A stretch of DNA of 64,000 nucleotides from Flaccisagitta enflata (taxonomy: Eukaryota; Chaetognatha; Sagittoidea; Aphragmophora): positions 558,001 through 622,000 of the forward strand of contig OZ231128.1 of the NCBI GenBank assembly GCA_965153355.1, read 5' to 3'. The position numbers were made by a program, and so were the translations under genes. The notes under the pieces are model-generated. The model had not been told where the DNA came from. It saw nothing but the letters and a program-made list of their open reading frames with translations, and searched no databases. How positions within the stretch are numbered: the stretch's first letter is position 1; each line of letters begins with the position of its first letter. This document shows, piece by piece, positions 1 to 9,076 of this stretch.

Positions 1-100
1 TTTTTTTATCTTTGTTTTTGTTTTTATTCTTATTTTTTTTATCTTTGTTTTTGTTTTTGTTTTTGTTTTTGTTTTTGTTTTTGTTTTTGTTTTTGTTTTA
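1..100. repeat. (TTTTTG)n tract
   Basis: Hexanucleotide repeat with TTTTTA variants, cut by the window start. It mirrors the AAAAAC tract at 24850-24995. Confidence 0.9.
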
Positions 101-218
101 AGACCAAGATCGTTTTTTTTTGGGTTTTTTTTTGGAACACCCTAGAAACATAAAAAACATTTGCGATTCGTTTGTAAAACAAACCTTCGCTTTACCCTTC
201 ACTTTTTTCCCCTCGCTC

Positions 219-436
219 TGGGTGCATTTCTAGTCATAGACAACTGTGTCTTTAATGGGCCACTTGGTTGTTTGCTCTCTTCGTTCGCTCGCTCCACTCA
301 GTCCATTCACAGGCCCGCTCACTCCTTTTGCTCACTCCCTTGTATGGGACGGTTGAAATTCATGAATATGTGTTCACACTGAAAACACGATTAATCGGAG
401 AAAAACGGGATTGTTGTCATCATTAGAGACACACCC
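219..436 (+). mobile_element. F1 MITE-like copy, degenerate
   Basis: Starts GGGTGCATTTCTAGT and ends in the inverse form AGAGACACACCC. The interior has the family's GGGCCACTTGGT block and a shortened run of TCGCTCGC-like motifs. It abuts the next F1 copy. No coding capacity. Confidence 0.6.
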
Positions 437-437
437 T

Positions 438-750
438 GGGTGCGTTTCTAGTCAGACAACCGCGTTTTGAACGGGCTACTTGGTCGCTCGCTACGTTCGT
501 TCGCTCGCACCGCTCACTCCGCTCACTCGAACCGCAGCGCTCCGCTTCGCTACGCTCACTTGCTCCGCAGCGCTCCGCTTTGCTACGCTTCGCTACCCTC
601 GCTTCGCTCGCTTGCTCCATTCACTGGCTCGCTCACTCACTTTGCTCACTCCCTCGTGGGACAGTTGAAAATCTTGAATATGTGTTCACACTGTTATTGC
701 GTTTTACAGGAAGAAACGCGTTTTTGGTGCTCACTAGAAACACGCCCCCT
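438..750 (+). mobile_element. F1 MITE-like copy
   Basis: Left end GGGTGCGTTTCTAGT and right end ACTAGAAACACGCCCC form imperfect inverted termini. The core is a CpG-rich run of quasi-repeats (TCGCTCGC, CGCTCCGC) that is open in several frames on both strands, giving arginine/serine-rich spurious ORFs. Next to the right end is an AACGCGTTT motif found in nearly all copies. Inferred non-autonomous DNA element. Confidence 0.65.
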
Positions 751-831
751 CTTTGCCATCTTCCAAACGCGAATCAATTTCAGGAAACCGAGAGTGGAAA
801 AACAAAACGCTAAAGGAAACCAAAAAAACAA

Positions 832-1056
832 ATGACGCGGGGTCACAATATCGTTGCTGACGGTTGGGCAGGGGCACCCAACCCCCATCCACACCCCAAC
901 CCTCCACACACACTCAATCATATGCAAAAAGTAATCAAAAACAGTGGTTTTCCCACTTTTCGACTCATGCTGACGGACCGACCGACTAACCAACGGACGG
1001 AACAACGCACGGACGGACAAAGCCTCTTATAGAGTTGCGTGTCCGCAACTAAAAAG
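832..1056 (-). mobile_element. F2 (AGTCGCG) element copy
   Basis: Read on the minus strand it starts TTTTTAGTTGCGGACACGC, then CTCTATAAGAGGCTTTGTCC, a GTCC/GTCG run, and ends near the GTGACCCCGCGTCAT block. Mirror copy at 23909-24135. Confidence 0.65.
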
Positions 1057-1164
1057 AAACCTTTTCCTCTCATCGGTTTTAATTTGATTCCATTCAGATT
1101 TCTGAGGAGGGAAAAAAGATAAGGAAGCAGTTGGAGATAATGGTGATAAAGAAAAGAAGGAAAC

Positions 1165-1309
1165 CAAGATGACTATGGTGATGGTGATGGTGATGGTGAT
1201 GGTGACGATGATGGTGATGGTGATGGTGATGGTGATGGTGATAGTGATGGTGATGATGATGGTGATGGCGATGGTGATGGTGATGATCATCATGATGATG
1301 ATGATGATG
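1165..1309. repeat. (GATGGT)n / (GAT)n tract
   Basis: Interrupted GATGGT and GAT repeats that run straight into the gap. Confidence 0.9.
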
Positions 1310-1319
1310 NNNNNNNNNN
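1310..1319. other. Assembly gap (10 N)
   Basis: Ten consecutive N. Joins arm A of the inverted repeat to the retrotransposon block, so linkage across this point is not supported by sequence. Confidence 0.99.
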
Positions 1320-2640
1320 CCTTGGTTGCTGCTTTGTGCTTCTTCCCAGCTCTCTTGGTCTTCTTCCCCTTTGCTGCTGCCCCAGGCGCCTGATCCAGCT
1401 TCTGGGTTGCTGCCAACGTTGCCGTCGACGAACCGCGAAATGTCCTTGGCCTTTGGGCGTAACTGCTGCAGGGGCGCGCCTGGAAGGGCGCTTGAAGGGT
1501 ACCTGGCACGGAATCTGGCCCTTTTTGTTGACTCGGCGCATTGCGCGTTTGTGGAGTCTTTCCCCGACGTGATCTCTTCGATTGTTGTGAGGGAGTGACG
1601 TCACGGGGACCCTGTTGCTGCTGATTTGGGGGATGAACCAATCCAGGGCGCGATTGCGACTTCCTGATGTTGTAGAGTGAATTGCAGCTGATGTAGCTGC
1701 GGCTGCGTCGAGCACACATACCGCTGGTGGAATTGCGGAAGCGTCGGCCAGTTGCACCAGGAAGCGGGCCGCATTCTTCCTCTTAAATCGCCTGGACCAT
1801 GCGACGAACCTCCTTATCATGCTCCCTCCTTCTCTTATTGCTTTGGATTTTGCGCTCCAGTGTCTCCGAGCCAAGCTCTGTTTGATTAGCCGATGAGCGC
1901 ATGAGAGTTTGTTTGTTGCAGCATACCGAAAGTTTTTCAAACTCTTTGAAGAGGAGAGATACTCCGACGTCCGGACTGATGATACGATACCACCAACGCG
2001 CCTGCATCCGTTGGTGTTTCTCTTCCGGCGTCGCAGTATCCACTTCCGGGTCAATGTCTTTCTCCACCACCTCCCCATTCACCAACACCTCCTCCTCCAT
2101 TTCCATCCCCTCCTCCTCCCCTCTTGCTCCATCATTGACCAATCTCTCTCTCTCTTCGCCCCCTTTCGTTGATGTGCAGCTGCAGGCGCCGAATCCCACG
2201 GACGCTGGGCGCCGAAATCCAAGGCAGGGTGGCGAGGCGATGAGGGCAAATCCACGGCGATGATAGCGCGCCGGAAGTGGTGAATAAGTCCGTCGGCGGC
2301 GATTGATCGAAATCCGCCTGGGCCTTCATCTCTGATGACCACCAATGGAGGAAGCGCCGCGAGATCAGCGGCGTTGGATAGCTGTTGCCGATTTACCAAC
2401 GCATCATCTTGTTGGCGCTTTTTATTCGCCATTTTTGCGTCGACAGCGGAGCGAAGATCGCCATTGAAGGCTGCCAGCGCGACAGCCTCCTCCTCCGCCC
2501 CGAGCGACGTCGTGGATGCAGATCCCTCTCGAGTCGAGCCGTCGTTGAAGAGTCGATGGAGATCCGGACCGTACGGCGTCGAACACGTCGGCTTCAGCCT
2601 TCGAGACGCTGCTGACGGGACATCTTGACTCAGCGAGCGA
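1320..2640 (-). pseudogene. Unrecognised GC-rich coding-like block downstream of BEL pol
   Basis: On the minus strand long open stretches follow each other in different frames: about 2628-2079, then 2199-1783, then frames reaching the gap. They read like protein. One acidic stretch contains VEKDIDPEVDTATPEEK, followed by a basic RERKIQ/KRRREHDKE-type segment. The last part is rich in K, R, Q and P (KGKKTKRAGKKHKA). I recognise no domain. Position, after a polypurine tract, suggests either the gag start of a second, tandem BEL-like element or an extra 3' ORF of the same element. The frame changes and stops suggest decay, but sequencing error is possible. Confidence 0.4.
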
Positions 2641-2936
2641 CTGGGAATGCAAACTGGCCGTGGGTGAATGACGTGTCAGCGGAGGCTTTGAAATGTTCGT
2701 GTTGAAGAACTGATAAAGGTAAGAACGGATTTGGCACAAATAATATGTACATATAGACAGAGCGAATGAATCAGTGTTTTAATGTGTAAATGGAAATGGA
2801 CAACATAATTGACAAGAGGAAAGATGAAAACATGGATAATCAGAACCAAATATGAATAATAACAACTCTTTGTAAATATAACAAGTCAGAGTATCAATCA
2901 CTCATATCTATAGTTACTAATGGACAGGCCCATGCG
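2640..2936 (-). repeat. Candidate 3' LTR of the BEL element
   Basis: Lies directly after the polypurine tract on the minus strand. It is AT-rich, begins close to a TGGGCC and contains ATTAAA, a possible polyadenylation signal. No matching copy was found near 10.7-11.3 kb, so this rests on position only. Confidence 0.3.
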
Positions 2937-2951
2937 CCTTTTTCTCTCTCT
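2937..2951 (-). other. Polypurine tract after pol
   Basis: On the minus strand GAGAGAGAAAAAGG follows immediately after the last pol stop codon. That is the place and composition expected for plus-strand priming in an LTR retrotransposon. Confidence 0.5.
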
Positions 2952-3610
2952 CAAAACTTAGCGTTTTTTTGAGTCCAATTCCAGCCGCACGAGCTTCGTG
3001 CGGTCTTTAATCCCGATCTTTCCATCTTGGCGCCGGATGTGAGCCCTCCGGACATGGGCTGACAGCCCTCGGCATGCAGCCGTCTAAACTCCGGGTGTGA
3101 CGAGGCAGCGTTTCGTCCATGTGATGACCATGTCATCCACCGCAAAGTCTTTCTCGGATCTCGACCATTTGCTTCGCGCGTGAAGAAGCGACAAGTATTC
3201 GACCCTCCATGATTTCCAAAATGCATCCACACGCGATTGCTGCACGCCTCCGTTGAATCTTAGCAGAGTCGGCGTCAGAGTTGTGGCAACGTTGCACCAG
3301 ATCTAGAGGGGCATGGCCGGATGTAGATGGATTGAGGATATGATTTGGGGTGTAAGGGCCTCAGTCATTTGGATCATCGCTGAGCGCTGTCAGAGGACGG
3401 CGATTGAGAATTCCTTCAACTTCGACAACGGCAGTGTTGAAGGCGTCGACGTGGAGGATGGCGCCAGTTGATATGGAAGCAGATGGCGCTTAAAGGGCGG
3501 CGATTCTCTCACCCTCCATAGTGGGGTGTTCTCAGCGTGATGAAATCCCACCCGGAAAGGCAGCGCCGCTGCAGTTCGGGAGTTGACGAGCGGTTCCAAG
3601 CTTCCATTTC
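2951..3610 (-). pseudogene. BEL integrase C-terminal region, frame-broken
   Basis: Minus-strand fragments include WRVRESPPFKRHLL, NRRPLTALSDD and a terminal KTARSSCGWNWTQ stretch in alternating frames. They match the usual end of BEL pol: the integrase core end, the 'N-x-RPLT' motif and a chromodomain-like tail. The reading passes through at least two frames and internal stops before the final TGA. Confidence 0.6.
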
Positions 3611-3623
3611 CTTCTTGAGGATG

Positions 3624-4043
3624 TTATAACTCTAGATTCGTCCGCAATCTGAGGTAAACGGCGGAATTCCTGGGCGCCTTGCTGCAAAAGCGGATGATTG
3701 CATTTACCATCGCATCAGCTGACATGTTGAAGAGCAATTCCACATGGACGGCGCGTGACACGGAACAGGTGAGCACTGCGATCCACACCTTGTGATCAGC
3801 ACGCCCGTTCATCTTCACTAGGAAATGCCCCATGACATCCAATCCAGTCTCTGCAAAAACAGGTGCAGGATTGACGCGATTCGATGGAAGATTGGCCATT
3901 TGCTGGTTTGCGTTCTTTTTGAAGTTCTTCTGGCATCTGAAGCACGTGTTAGACGACGCTCTTGACAGCCTGAAGACCTTTTGTAATCCCCACAAACTGG
4001 CGTAATTGGCACAACGTATGCTTTGCACCCGCGTGAAAATCAT
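3624..4043 (-). pseudogene. BEL integrase catalytic core fragment
   Basis: The minus-strand frame contains CFRCQKNF, the second cysteine pair of the zinc-binding module. It continues with GLDVMGHFLVK, a DHKVWIAVLTC strand and SRAVHVELL. These correspond to the first catalytic Asp region and the 'TRAVHLEL' signature of the BEL rve domain. The next expected motif, SDNGTNF, is lost because the frame ends in an unrelated tail. About 139 residues, a partial core. Confidence 0.75.
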
Positions 4044-4404
4044 TGTGATGATAATGGCGAATCAATGACTTCACGTTCTCGTCTTTTGGCGGCAGGATGA
4101 AGGGAAATTTAGCGTCATGTGCGATGTCGGCGTTCTCAGCTCGACTGCCACGACAAATGATGCCGTCGTCGTCGACGAAAGGATTCAATTTCCGCATCTC
4201 CTTATTTTTGATGATGAAGTCATGACGGCTTTCTGGCTTGAAGACTTTTCCCAACTCCAATTGTTCAAAGACGTCTGACAAACATGCCGCTGCATTGACT
4301 TGACGAGCTGTTTGCGCGCCTCCTCCAAAACGTCTTGGGTCACTTCCGGTTGAGGAAGGAGATCCTTTGTTGCTCGTGTCTTCGCCCTTGGGTATGCTCT
4401 CCAC
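3949..4404 (-). pseudogene. BEL integrase zinc-binding region
   Basis: Residues near the end of this frame read HYHHNDFHAGAKHTL followed by LCQLRQ, matching the histidine half of an HHCC integrase module. The two cysteines are in the next frame (3624-4043), so a frameshift near 3950 splits the module. Upstream, FPFILPPKDENVKSLI resembles the segment that normally precedes the HHCC module. The N-terminal 50 residues are out of frame with the linker at 4185-4451. Confidence 0.7.
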
Positions 4405-4451
4405 CTTTTGACGGCGATAAGAACCATGCCGATGATCCGCAACTTATGCAT
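4185..4451 (-). pseudogene. BEL pol linker between RNase H and integrase
   Basis: The start of this 88-residue frame, KLRIIGMVLIAVKRWR, and the following TQDVLEEARKQLVK match the helical linker ('L.R..A.VLRF...' and 'EEI..AE..L') found between RNase H and integrase in BEL pol. The frame is lost near 4290 and the message continues in the 3949-4404 frame. Confidence 0.6.
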
Positions 4452-4985
4452 CCAGGCTTTCCCGAAGCTGCTGCAAGAAGTATCGCGTCAGCCCGTCTTT
4501 CTTTTCACTTTCAGCCACATACAATGCGGCGACTTGTGCAGAAACAGGGCACGTCGCGATGTTCGTCTTTGGCCATTGATCTTCGGGAAGAAGCATAAGT
4601 GCGGGACCGTGATGGAAGTGGCGCCCATTTTCGGCTTCATGGGCCTGGATGCCTCTGCTGCAGTGGTCCGCCGGGTTGTTTGGCGAATCAGCCCAGCGCC
4701 ACTGTTGAGGATCAGACCCGCTGTGGATCTTGGAGAGGCGATTGGCGAAAAATACAGGCCTCGGTTTCGCCGGATTGTAAATCATCTTCAGTGCAGATTC
4801 AGAATCAGACCAAAATCTGGCGCCGAGATTGTCCAAGTTGATAGTCCTTCCGACGAAGCGTTTGAGCTGCACTGCTGTCTCTGCGGATACAATCTCGGCT
4901 CATGGAACGCTGTTGTGATGAGAAGCACGTTTTGGATTGAGTGGAATGACGTGAGATTTGGAGGCGATGAATGAAATGTAAACAT
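4444..4985 (-). pseudogene. BEL RNase H region
   Basis: The minus-strand frame holds FWSDSESALKMI, the RNase H core with its Asp, then QWRWADSPNNPADHCSRG, the 'P-x-NPAD-x-x-SRG' signature that closes the BEL RNase H segment. Upstream, around 4985-5060, an AYGAVAYRR stretch matches the RNase H first strand in a neighbouring frame. The frame ends at a stop at 4444-4446. Confidence 0.75.
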
Positions 4986-5071
4986 CTCCGTCTCGGTTGA
5001 CCTGACGTCGATATGCAACCGCTCCATATCCGCCGTATGGTGCCGCATCGCAGAAGATCTCAATTGTTATT

Positions 5072-5529
5072 TCATAATGTCACTAGTAGCCAAATATGCT
5101 TCATTCCACCAGCGTTCAGTCGGTATTGTTGTAGAAGAGGCCAAGATGAAGTGTAGCGGAAGAAGGATTCCTCGACGCTTTCTTCCAAGGGCGAATCCCA
5201 TCCCACTTCCTGTGGACGACAGAGTTGGAAAGAGTGACGTCTGCCGATGTATGCATGGGCTCCAAGGCCCAATGGATCACTCAGTTTAGCTTGCATGGAG
5301 ACCAATTGTGAGAATGTTTGCTCTGGGGCTGAATTCTTAAGTGGCAGATTAGAAGATGAAACGTCTTCCTTGGAAGCCATAGACGCCCAACACAGCCAAG
5401 TGGTAGCATCATCTTGTCTGAGATGGGAATTGGCACGTTCGGATCTCCATCCATCAACTGCCGCGCATTACTTTTCCACTTCACAAGATCCATCCAACCA
5501 GCCATCGCCGCCACACCATCCACCTTCAA
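5072..5529 (-). pseudogene. BEL A17-type region after RT
   Basis: Minus-strand fragments contain FSQLVSMQAKLSDPLGLG, matching the 'L-S-x-x-A-x-x-F-D-P-L-G' signature of the Pao A17 region, then a VGWDSPL match to the 'W-D-x-P-L' motif. Two frames share the region. The sequence just upstream (5430-5529) is open in another frame (VDGVAAMAGWMDLVKW). Confidence 0.6.
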
Positions 5530-6176
5530 CTGCAGTTAGCCATCGGCGAATCCCCACCCCCCTTCGTCGTCGGCGTGAAGCGAAAGCGAATAAAAGATAA
5601 ATGAGCGTTGTAGGGATGGGCCGGATTACTTCAGCATGCTTTCTGACGGTGAAAGATATGACGAATGAGCTAGATTGGCTGCCGAAGGCGTGTGATAGAA
5701 ACAGATTCAAGATGGCTTCTCGTAGAGTGCGGTCTTTGAACCAAAAGAATCTGAACAAATCAGCGTCGTCAGGATGGACGCGGATCTGGTGGAAGAACGC
5801 CTTTATATCACACATAAAGGCGATCTTCCACAGACGAAAACGCATGAGGATGTCCATCAGGCTATTCATCAAATTTGGGCCTCCGACTGGTGAAATCATT
5901 GAGTGAGATCCCGTCGATCGCCGCGCGCGCATCGTAACATACGCGCGTTTTTCCGCGCAATTCGACGATATGAAGCGGCAAATACCAGCGCGGCTTCTCA
6001 ATGCCGTCGTCGTCGTCGACGTTGTCAATTTCAATCGCCACTCCCGTCTCGTAAAACTTCTCGATTTCACGGAAGACTCTTTCTTTGAAGGCTGGATCAT
6101 GCTTGAAGCGACAACGTTGATTACCGAGTCGCTTCATCGCCGTTATTCGTGATTTCACTCTTCTCAGAATCTCCAT
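5468..6176 (-). pseudogene. BEL reverse transcriptase, two overlapping frames
   Basis: The first frame (6176-5862) gives PRWYLPLHIVELRGKTR and RVCYDARAAIDGISLND. The second (6100-5468) gives LMNSLMDILMRFR, IAFMCDIKAFFHQIRVHP and RFFWFKD. Together these are the fingers and first catalytic Asp region (DIKAFFHQI) of a BEL RT. A frame change near 5900-5920 separates them. The expected YVDD box is poor: on the minus strand near 5560 only an ADDEGG stretch is seen, so the enzyme is probably dead. Confidence 0.8.
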
Positions 6177-6590
6177 GATTTTCGCGATGAAATTTCCATG
6201 TGGGAGCAGTATTTTTTTTCACAATTGGGCAAAAGTATATCTTTTCCTCTAACGTTTTGCACGCTCTGACATTTTCAAGGGAATCACTCCTCTTGCGGGC
6301 GATTGATGATGCAAAGTCATGGTAGAAGATGCGGTCGATGTTGCTGTTGAGGACGCGATTGTCGAGGATGCGATCGATGTTATCGTTGAGGGCGCGGTCA
6401 TCTGTCGCGATAGCGTTAATCGACGCAATATCTCGTCCTCTTTTTCCCGTTTTTCCGCATACAGTCCAACCGAATAGACATCTGAAGTAAGTCAAAGATC
6501 CTGAAGGCCCTCGACGGATTTCTTGAGCGACGGCGGCATCCGCATGTGCCTCTCCGATGATCATCATCACACCGCCTTCAGCTGGAAATT
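6121..6590 (-). pseudogene. BEL protease-RT connection
   Basis: The 149-residue frame starts MMIIGEAHADAAVAQEIRR and continues GPSGSLTYFRCLFGWTVCGK, matching the 'GPS...T.LGW.V.G' segment between protease and RT in BEL pol. It contains an internal near-duplication (NDNIDRILDNRVLNSNIDRI) of about 10 residues, in DNA near 6310-6400. Confidence 0.65.
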
Positions 6591-6899
6591 TTACGCCTTC
6601 GATGTGAGTTGGTCAATGATCGCGGAAAAGGAATATAGCGTTAAACTCGTTAACAAATCACCCACCAATGCGTCGCTGATGTACGACGTATTCCTCGTCG
6701 ACCGATTGCATAGTAAATGATGCGGTAAACGATCCTCAACAACATGACTTCCCACGGTAATCACCGTCATTTGCACTGTTTTTGTTGGAATCAGAAGACT
6801 GCGAATAACGCTGGTACTGATCACATCACGATCAGCGCCTGAGTCGATCATAGCATATATCGTCCTCTGCGCACCCGAAGAATTGTTTAAGATAGTCAC
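6591..6899 (-). pseudogene. BEL aspartic protease domain
   Basis: The frame contains YAMIDSGADRDVIS, a retropepsin-like active site with D-S-G, followed by a hydrophobic second half with LVGDLLTSL. The length is right for a BEL protease. It is in a different frame from the zinc-knuckle gag upstream and from the following segment. Confidence 0.75.
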
Positions 6900-6965
6900 T
6901 GGAACGATCGGACGGACAACGTCGTCGAATGAAGAGACGGACCGCGACGTTGCCGTCGCCGCCAG

Positions 6966-7904
6966 TCATGCCGTGGCGTTAGGAGAGATGATTTCCGTTG
7001 GATCGGCTGCCTCCGTCGTCGACGAAGTTGTTGGTGCTGCTGCAGCCGCATCCTCTGACTTTTTGAAGGGAGCTAGCGGTACTTTATTTCCCTGCTTATT
7101 TTCTCCTTTCTTCTCTTCCCTTTCTTCTTTCTTGTAGGTGCGCCCGTGGAGAATCGTTGCGTGCCGCTTCTTGCAGGTTTGGCAAGTCGGCCTGTTCACG
7201 CATCCTTTGGCGTTGTGTCCTGGCGCGAGACAGTGGAAGCAAAGACGACGAGACATGATCTTTTGAACTCTCGCGTCCACTTCCAACTGCTGATGACAGT
7301 CTTCTGTTTGATGCATTCCACTGCAGACGTTGCAGCGGTCCGTCGACTGCGTCTTTTGCTTGCCATTGGTCAAAGCATCTTCATATGATGATGGCGCTTC
7401 TTTCTCTGTAGTTGCGACTGCTGCCACTGATGCTGTTTTGCAGCTTGCGCCTTTGTTGCGCTGAATCACTGCCCATGTCTCGATCAAGTTGACCAAATTG
7501 TCGAATGAAAACATTTGTCCATTTAGGGCTGCTTCATGTTGCTTTTCCCAGAATTTATCTGCAAGATGAGGGACCCTCTTGTTGAGGATCTCCTGCAGCA
7601 GCTCGTCACGATAGCATTGTTGCACTTCTCCACAGGTCCTCGCAATCTTCTTTGCCTTTTGCAACCTTGCAGACAAATTGAAATGCCTTGCATGGTCGGC
7701 CGACTGGATCTTCGCCTCCGCGATGATTTCGTTGAACAGCGCCGCAATGTTGCAGCGCCTTGCCATAAAGACGACGTCCATTTTTGCGAAGGCGTCGTCA
7801 ATCTCTCCTCTTGCTGTCGCTTCAGTTGCATCAATCGTCGCAGTTTCAATGATCTCTTTTGCCGGACCAGCAAACCACTTAGGCAATTCCAATAAGATGT
7901 CCAT
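6966..7904 (-). CDS. BEL gag C-terminal part with zinc knuckles
   Basis: A 312-residue open frame, the best preserved part of the element. Residues 1-150 are helical and resemble the conserved gag region of BEL (ending LADKFWEKQHEAALNGQ). Residues about 190-205 give CNVCSGMHQTEDC, and about 223-250 give CFHCLAPGHNAKGCVNR and CQTCKKRHATILHG. These Cys/His clusters are the typical BEL nucleic-acid-binding knuckles. A lysine-rich tail and an alanine-rich tail follow. The start codon is uncertain, because the upstream Q-rich frame stops six bases before this ATG in another frame. Probably one gag split by a frameshift. Confidence 0.8.
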   Translation of the reverse strand: MDILLELPKWFAGPAKEIIETATIDATEATARGEIDDAFAKMDVVFMARRCNIAALFNEIIAEAKIQSADHARHFNLSARLQKAKKIARTCGEVQQCYRDELLQEILNKRVPHLADKFWEKQHEAALNGQMFSFDNLVNLIETWAVIQRNKGASCKTASVAAVATTEKEAPSSYEDALTNGKQKTQSTDRCNVCSGMHQTEDCHQQLEVDARVQKIMSRRLCFHCLAPGHNAKGCVNRPTCQTCKKRHATILHGRTYKKEEREEKKGENKQGNKVPLAPFKKSEDAAAAAPTTSSTTEAADPTEIISPNATA

Positions 7905-7909
7905 TTGCG

Positions 7910-8944
7910 TCAGCCTTCATGCTTCTCAGCATCTTTAAACTTCCTCTTCCACATCATAAAGTCAGTGGACCAGCTCCTGCAGAGGCTTCTCAGGTCTTGC
8001 TCTCTCCAACGCTTTGAGGCCGACCTCCCTTGCTCGCATGGATCATTATCGCGCTCTTTCAAAAACCTGTCCAGAGCCGGATTGTTGGGCATCTGAACAT
8101 GAACTTCCGGTTGACGGGCTACTTGGTGATGCTCCACTTGATGATACGCTGGGGGTTGTTGGACGAAAGCGTATTGACCCCCGATTTTCACCGGAGATCT
8201 CTTTTTGGTGGTTTTTACGCTCCACCCCACTTCCTCTTGCTGATTTACTTGTTGTTGACGATCATCTTGATGGAATCGGGGAGCATCAAAATCTTGGCGG
8301 ACGTACTGTCGTTGTTGTTGTTCTTCTTTTCGCTGTTTTTCTTCTGCTCTCGCTGCAAGGTCAAAATCTCTCTGCTGAATCTGCATCTTCAAACTGTCCA
8401 CTTCTTGCTGCAAACGCTGATTCTGCTGGATAACTTCCGCTTGAGGCGTTGCTAGAGGCGCTTGCGCTACTTTCGGCGCCTTCGGCTGCAATCCATTCGT
8501 TGTCTTCTTAGGAGCGACTTTTCTTCTTTCTTTATCTTGCAGCTGTTGTGCCAACTTCGCGTCAGCGGCCTCCTGCTTCTGCCTCCTGCGCATCGCCTCC
8601 GTTGCATCACCCCCGCTTCCGGCTGTGTTGAAGACCTTTTCCTCTTGATGGGGAATACCAGTCTCCCTTCTAGCAGAGCCAATCTGCTTCTCGAAGATCA
8701 CTTCCGGTGCGGTGGGGAGAATCGTTGCCGCTGGGGTTTGATGATGCTGATCCTGATGCTGTTGCTGTTGTTGAAGCCGTTGCTGCTGCCACTGTTGATA
8801 TTGAAGCTGCTGTTGCTGGTCAGGGACGCTGTTGCTGCTCATTCTGCTGCAGTTGGCGCTGACGTTGTCCTTGCTGCTGCTGCTGCTCCATCTGTTGCTG
8901 CTGCTGCATCGGCTGCTTGACGGACGTTTCCACTGACTGCACAT
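7910..8944 (-). CDS. BEL gag, glutamine-rich middle part
   Basis: A 344-residue frame very rich in Gln, with S/Q-rich start, a coiled-coil-like stretch (NQRLQQEVDSLKMQIQQRD) around residue 180 and a final segment CRSWSTDFMMWKRKFKDAEK. It lies between the Q-rich N-terminal gag frame and the zinc-knuckle frame and keeps the minus-strand CAG bias. Inferred to be gag or a gag-linked scaffold. No recognised domain. CAG-tract expansion explains part of the length. Confidence 0.6.
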   Translation of the reverse strand: MCSQWKRPSSSRCSSSNRWSSSSSKDNVSANCSRMSSNSVPDQQQQLQYQQWQQQRLQQQQQHQDQHHQTPAATILPTAPEVIFEKQIGSARRETGIPHQEEKVFNTAGSGGDATEAMRRRQKQEAADAKLAQQLQDKERRKVAPKKTTNGLQPKAPKVAQAPLATPQAEVIQQNQRLQQEVDSLKMQIQQRDFDLAARAEEKQRKEEQQQRQYVRQDFDAPRFHQDDRQQQVNQQEEVGWSVKTTKKRSPVKIGGQYAFVQQPPAYHQVEHHQVARQPEVHVQMPNNPALDRFLKERDNDPCEQGRSASKRWREQDLRSLCRSWSTDFMMWKRKFKDAEKHEG

Positions 8945-9076
8945 GACGTCGCTGTATGTTCGGATTGAACGATCCCGGATTGAAGTTTCTGAAGATAGAT
9001 CGACGGTCTTTTGGCGGATGCTAAAGCTGCTGCTGTTCCAGCTCAGACAGTTGCCTAAGCTTCACATCCCGCTGCT

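Larger units (their letters stand above)
1..1309. repeat. Arm A of a large inverted repeat
   Basis: This block reads as the reverse complement of about 23640-24995 with a few percent mismatch. The order of sub-elements is the same in mirror image: TTTTTG hexamers, two F1 copies, one F2 copy and a GATGGT tract. The arm stops exactly at the assembly gap, so its true inner boundary is unknown. It may be a real segmental inverted duplication, two insertions of one composite element, or a scaffolding artefact. Confidence 0.85.

Noticed and set aside
467-835. Long R/S-rich ORFs on both strands in F1 cores
   Set aside because: Every F1 copy gives similar but frame-shifting ORFs; they follow from CpG-rich repeats, not from selection for protein.
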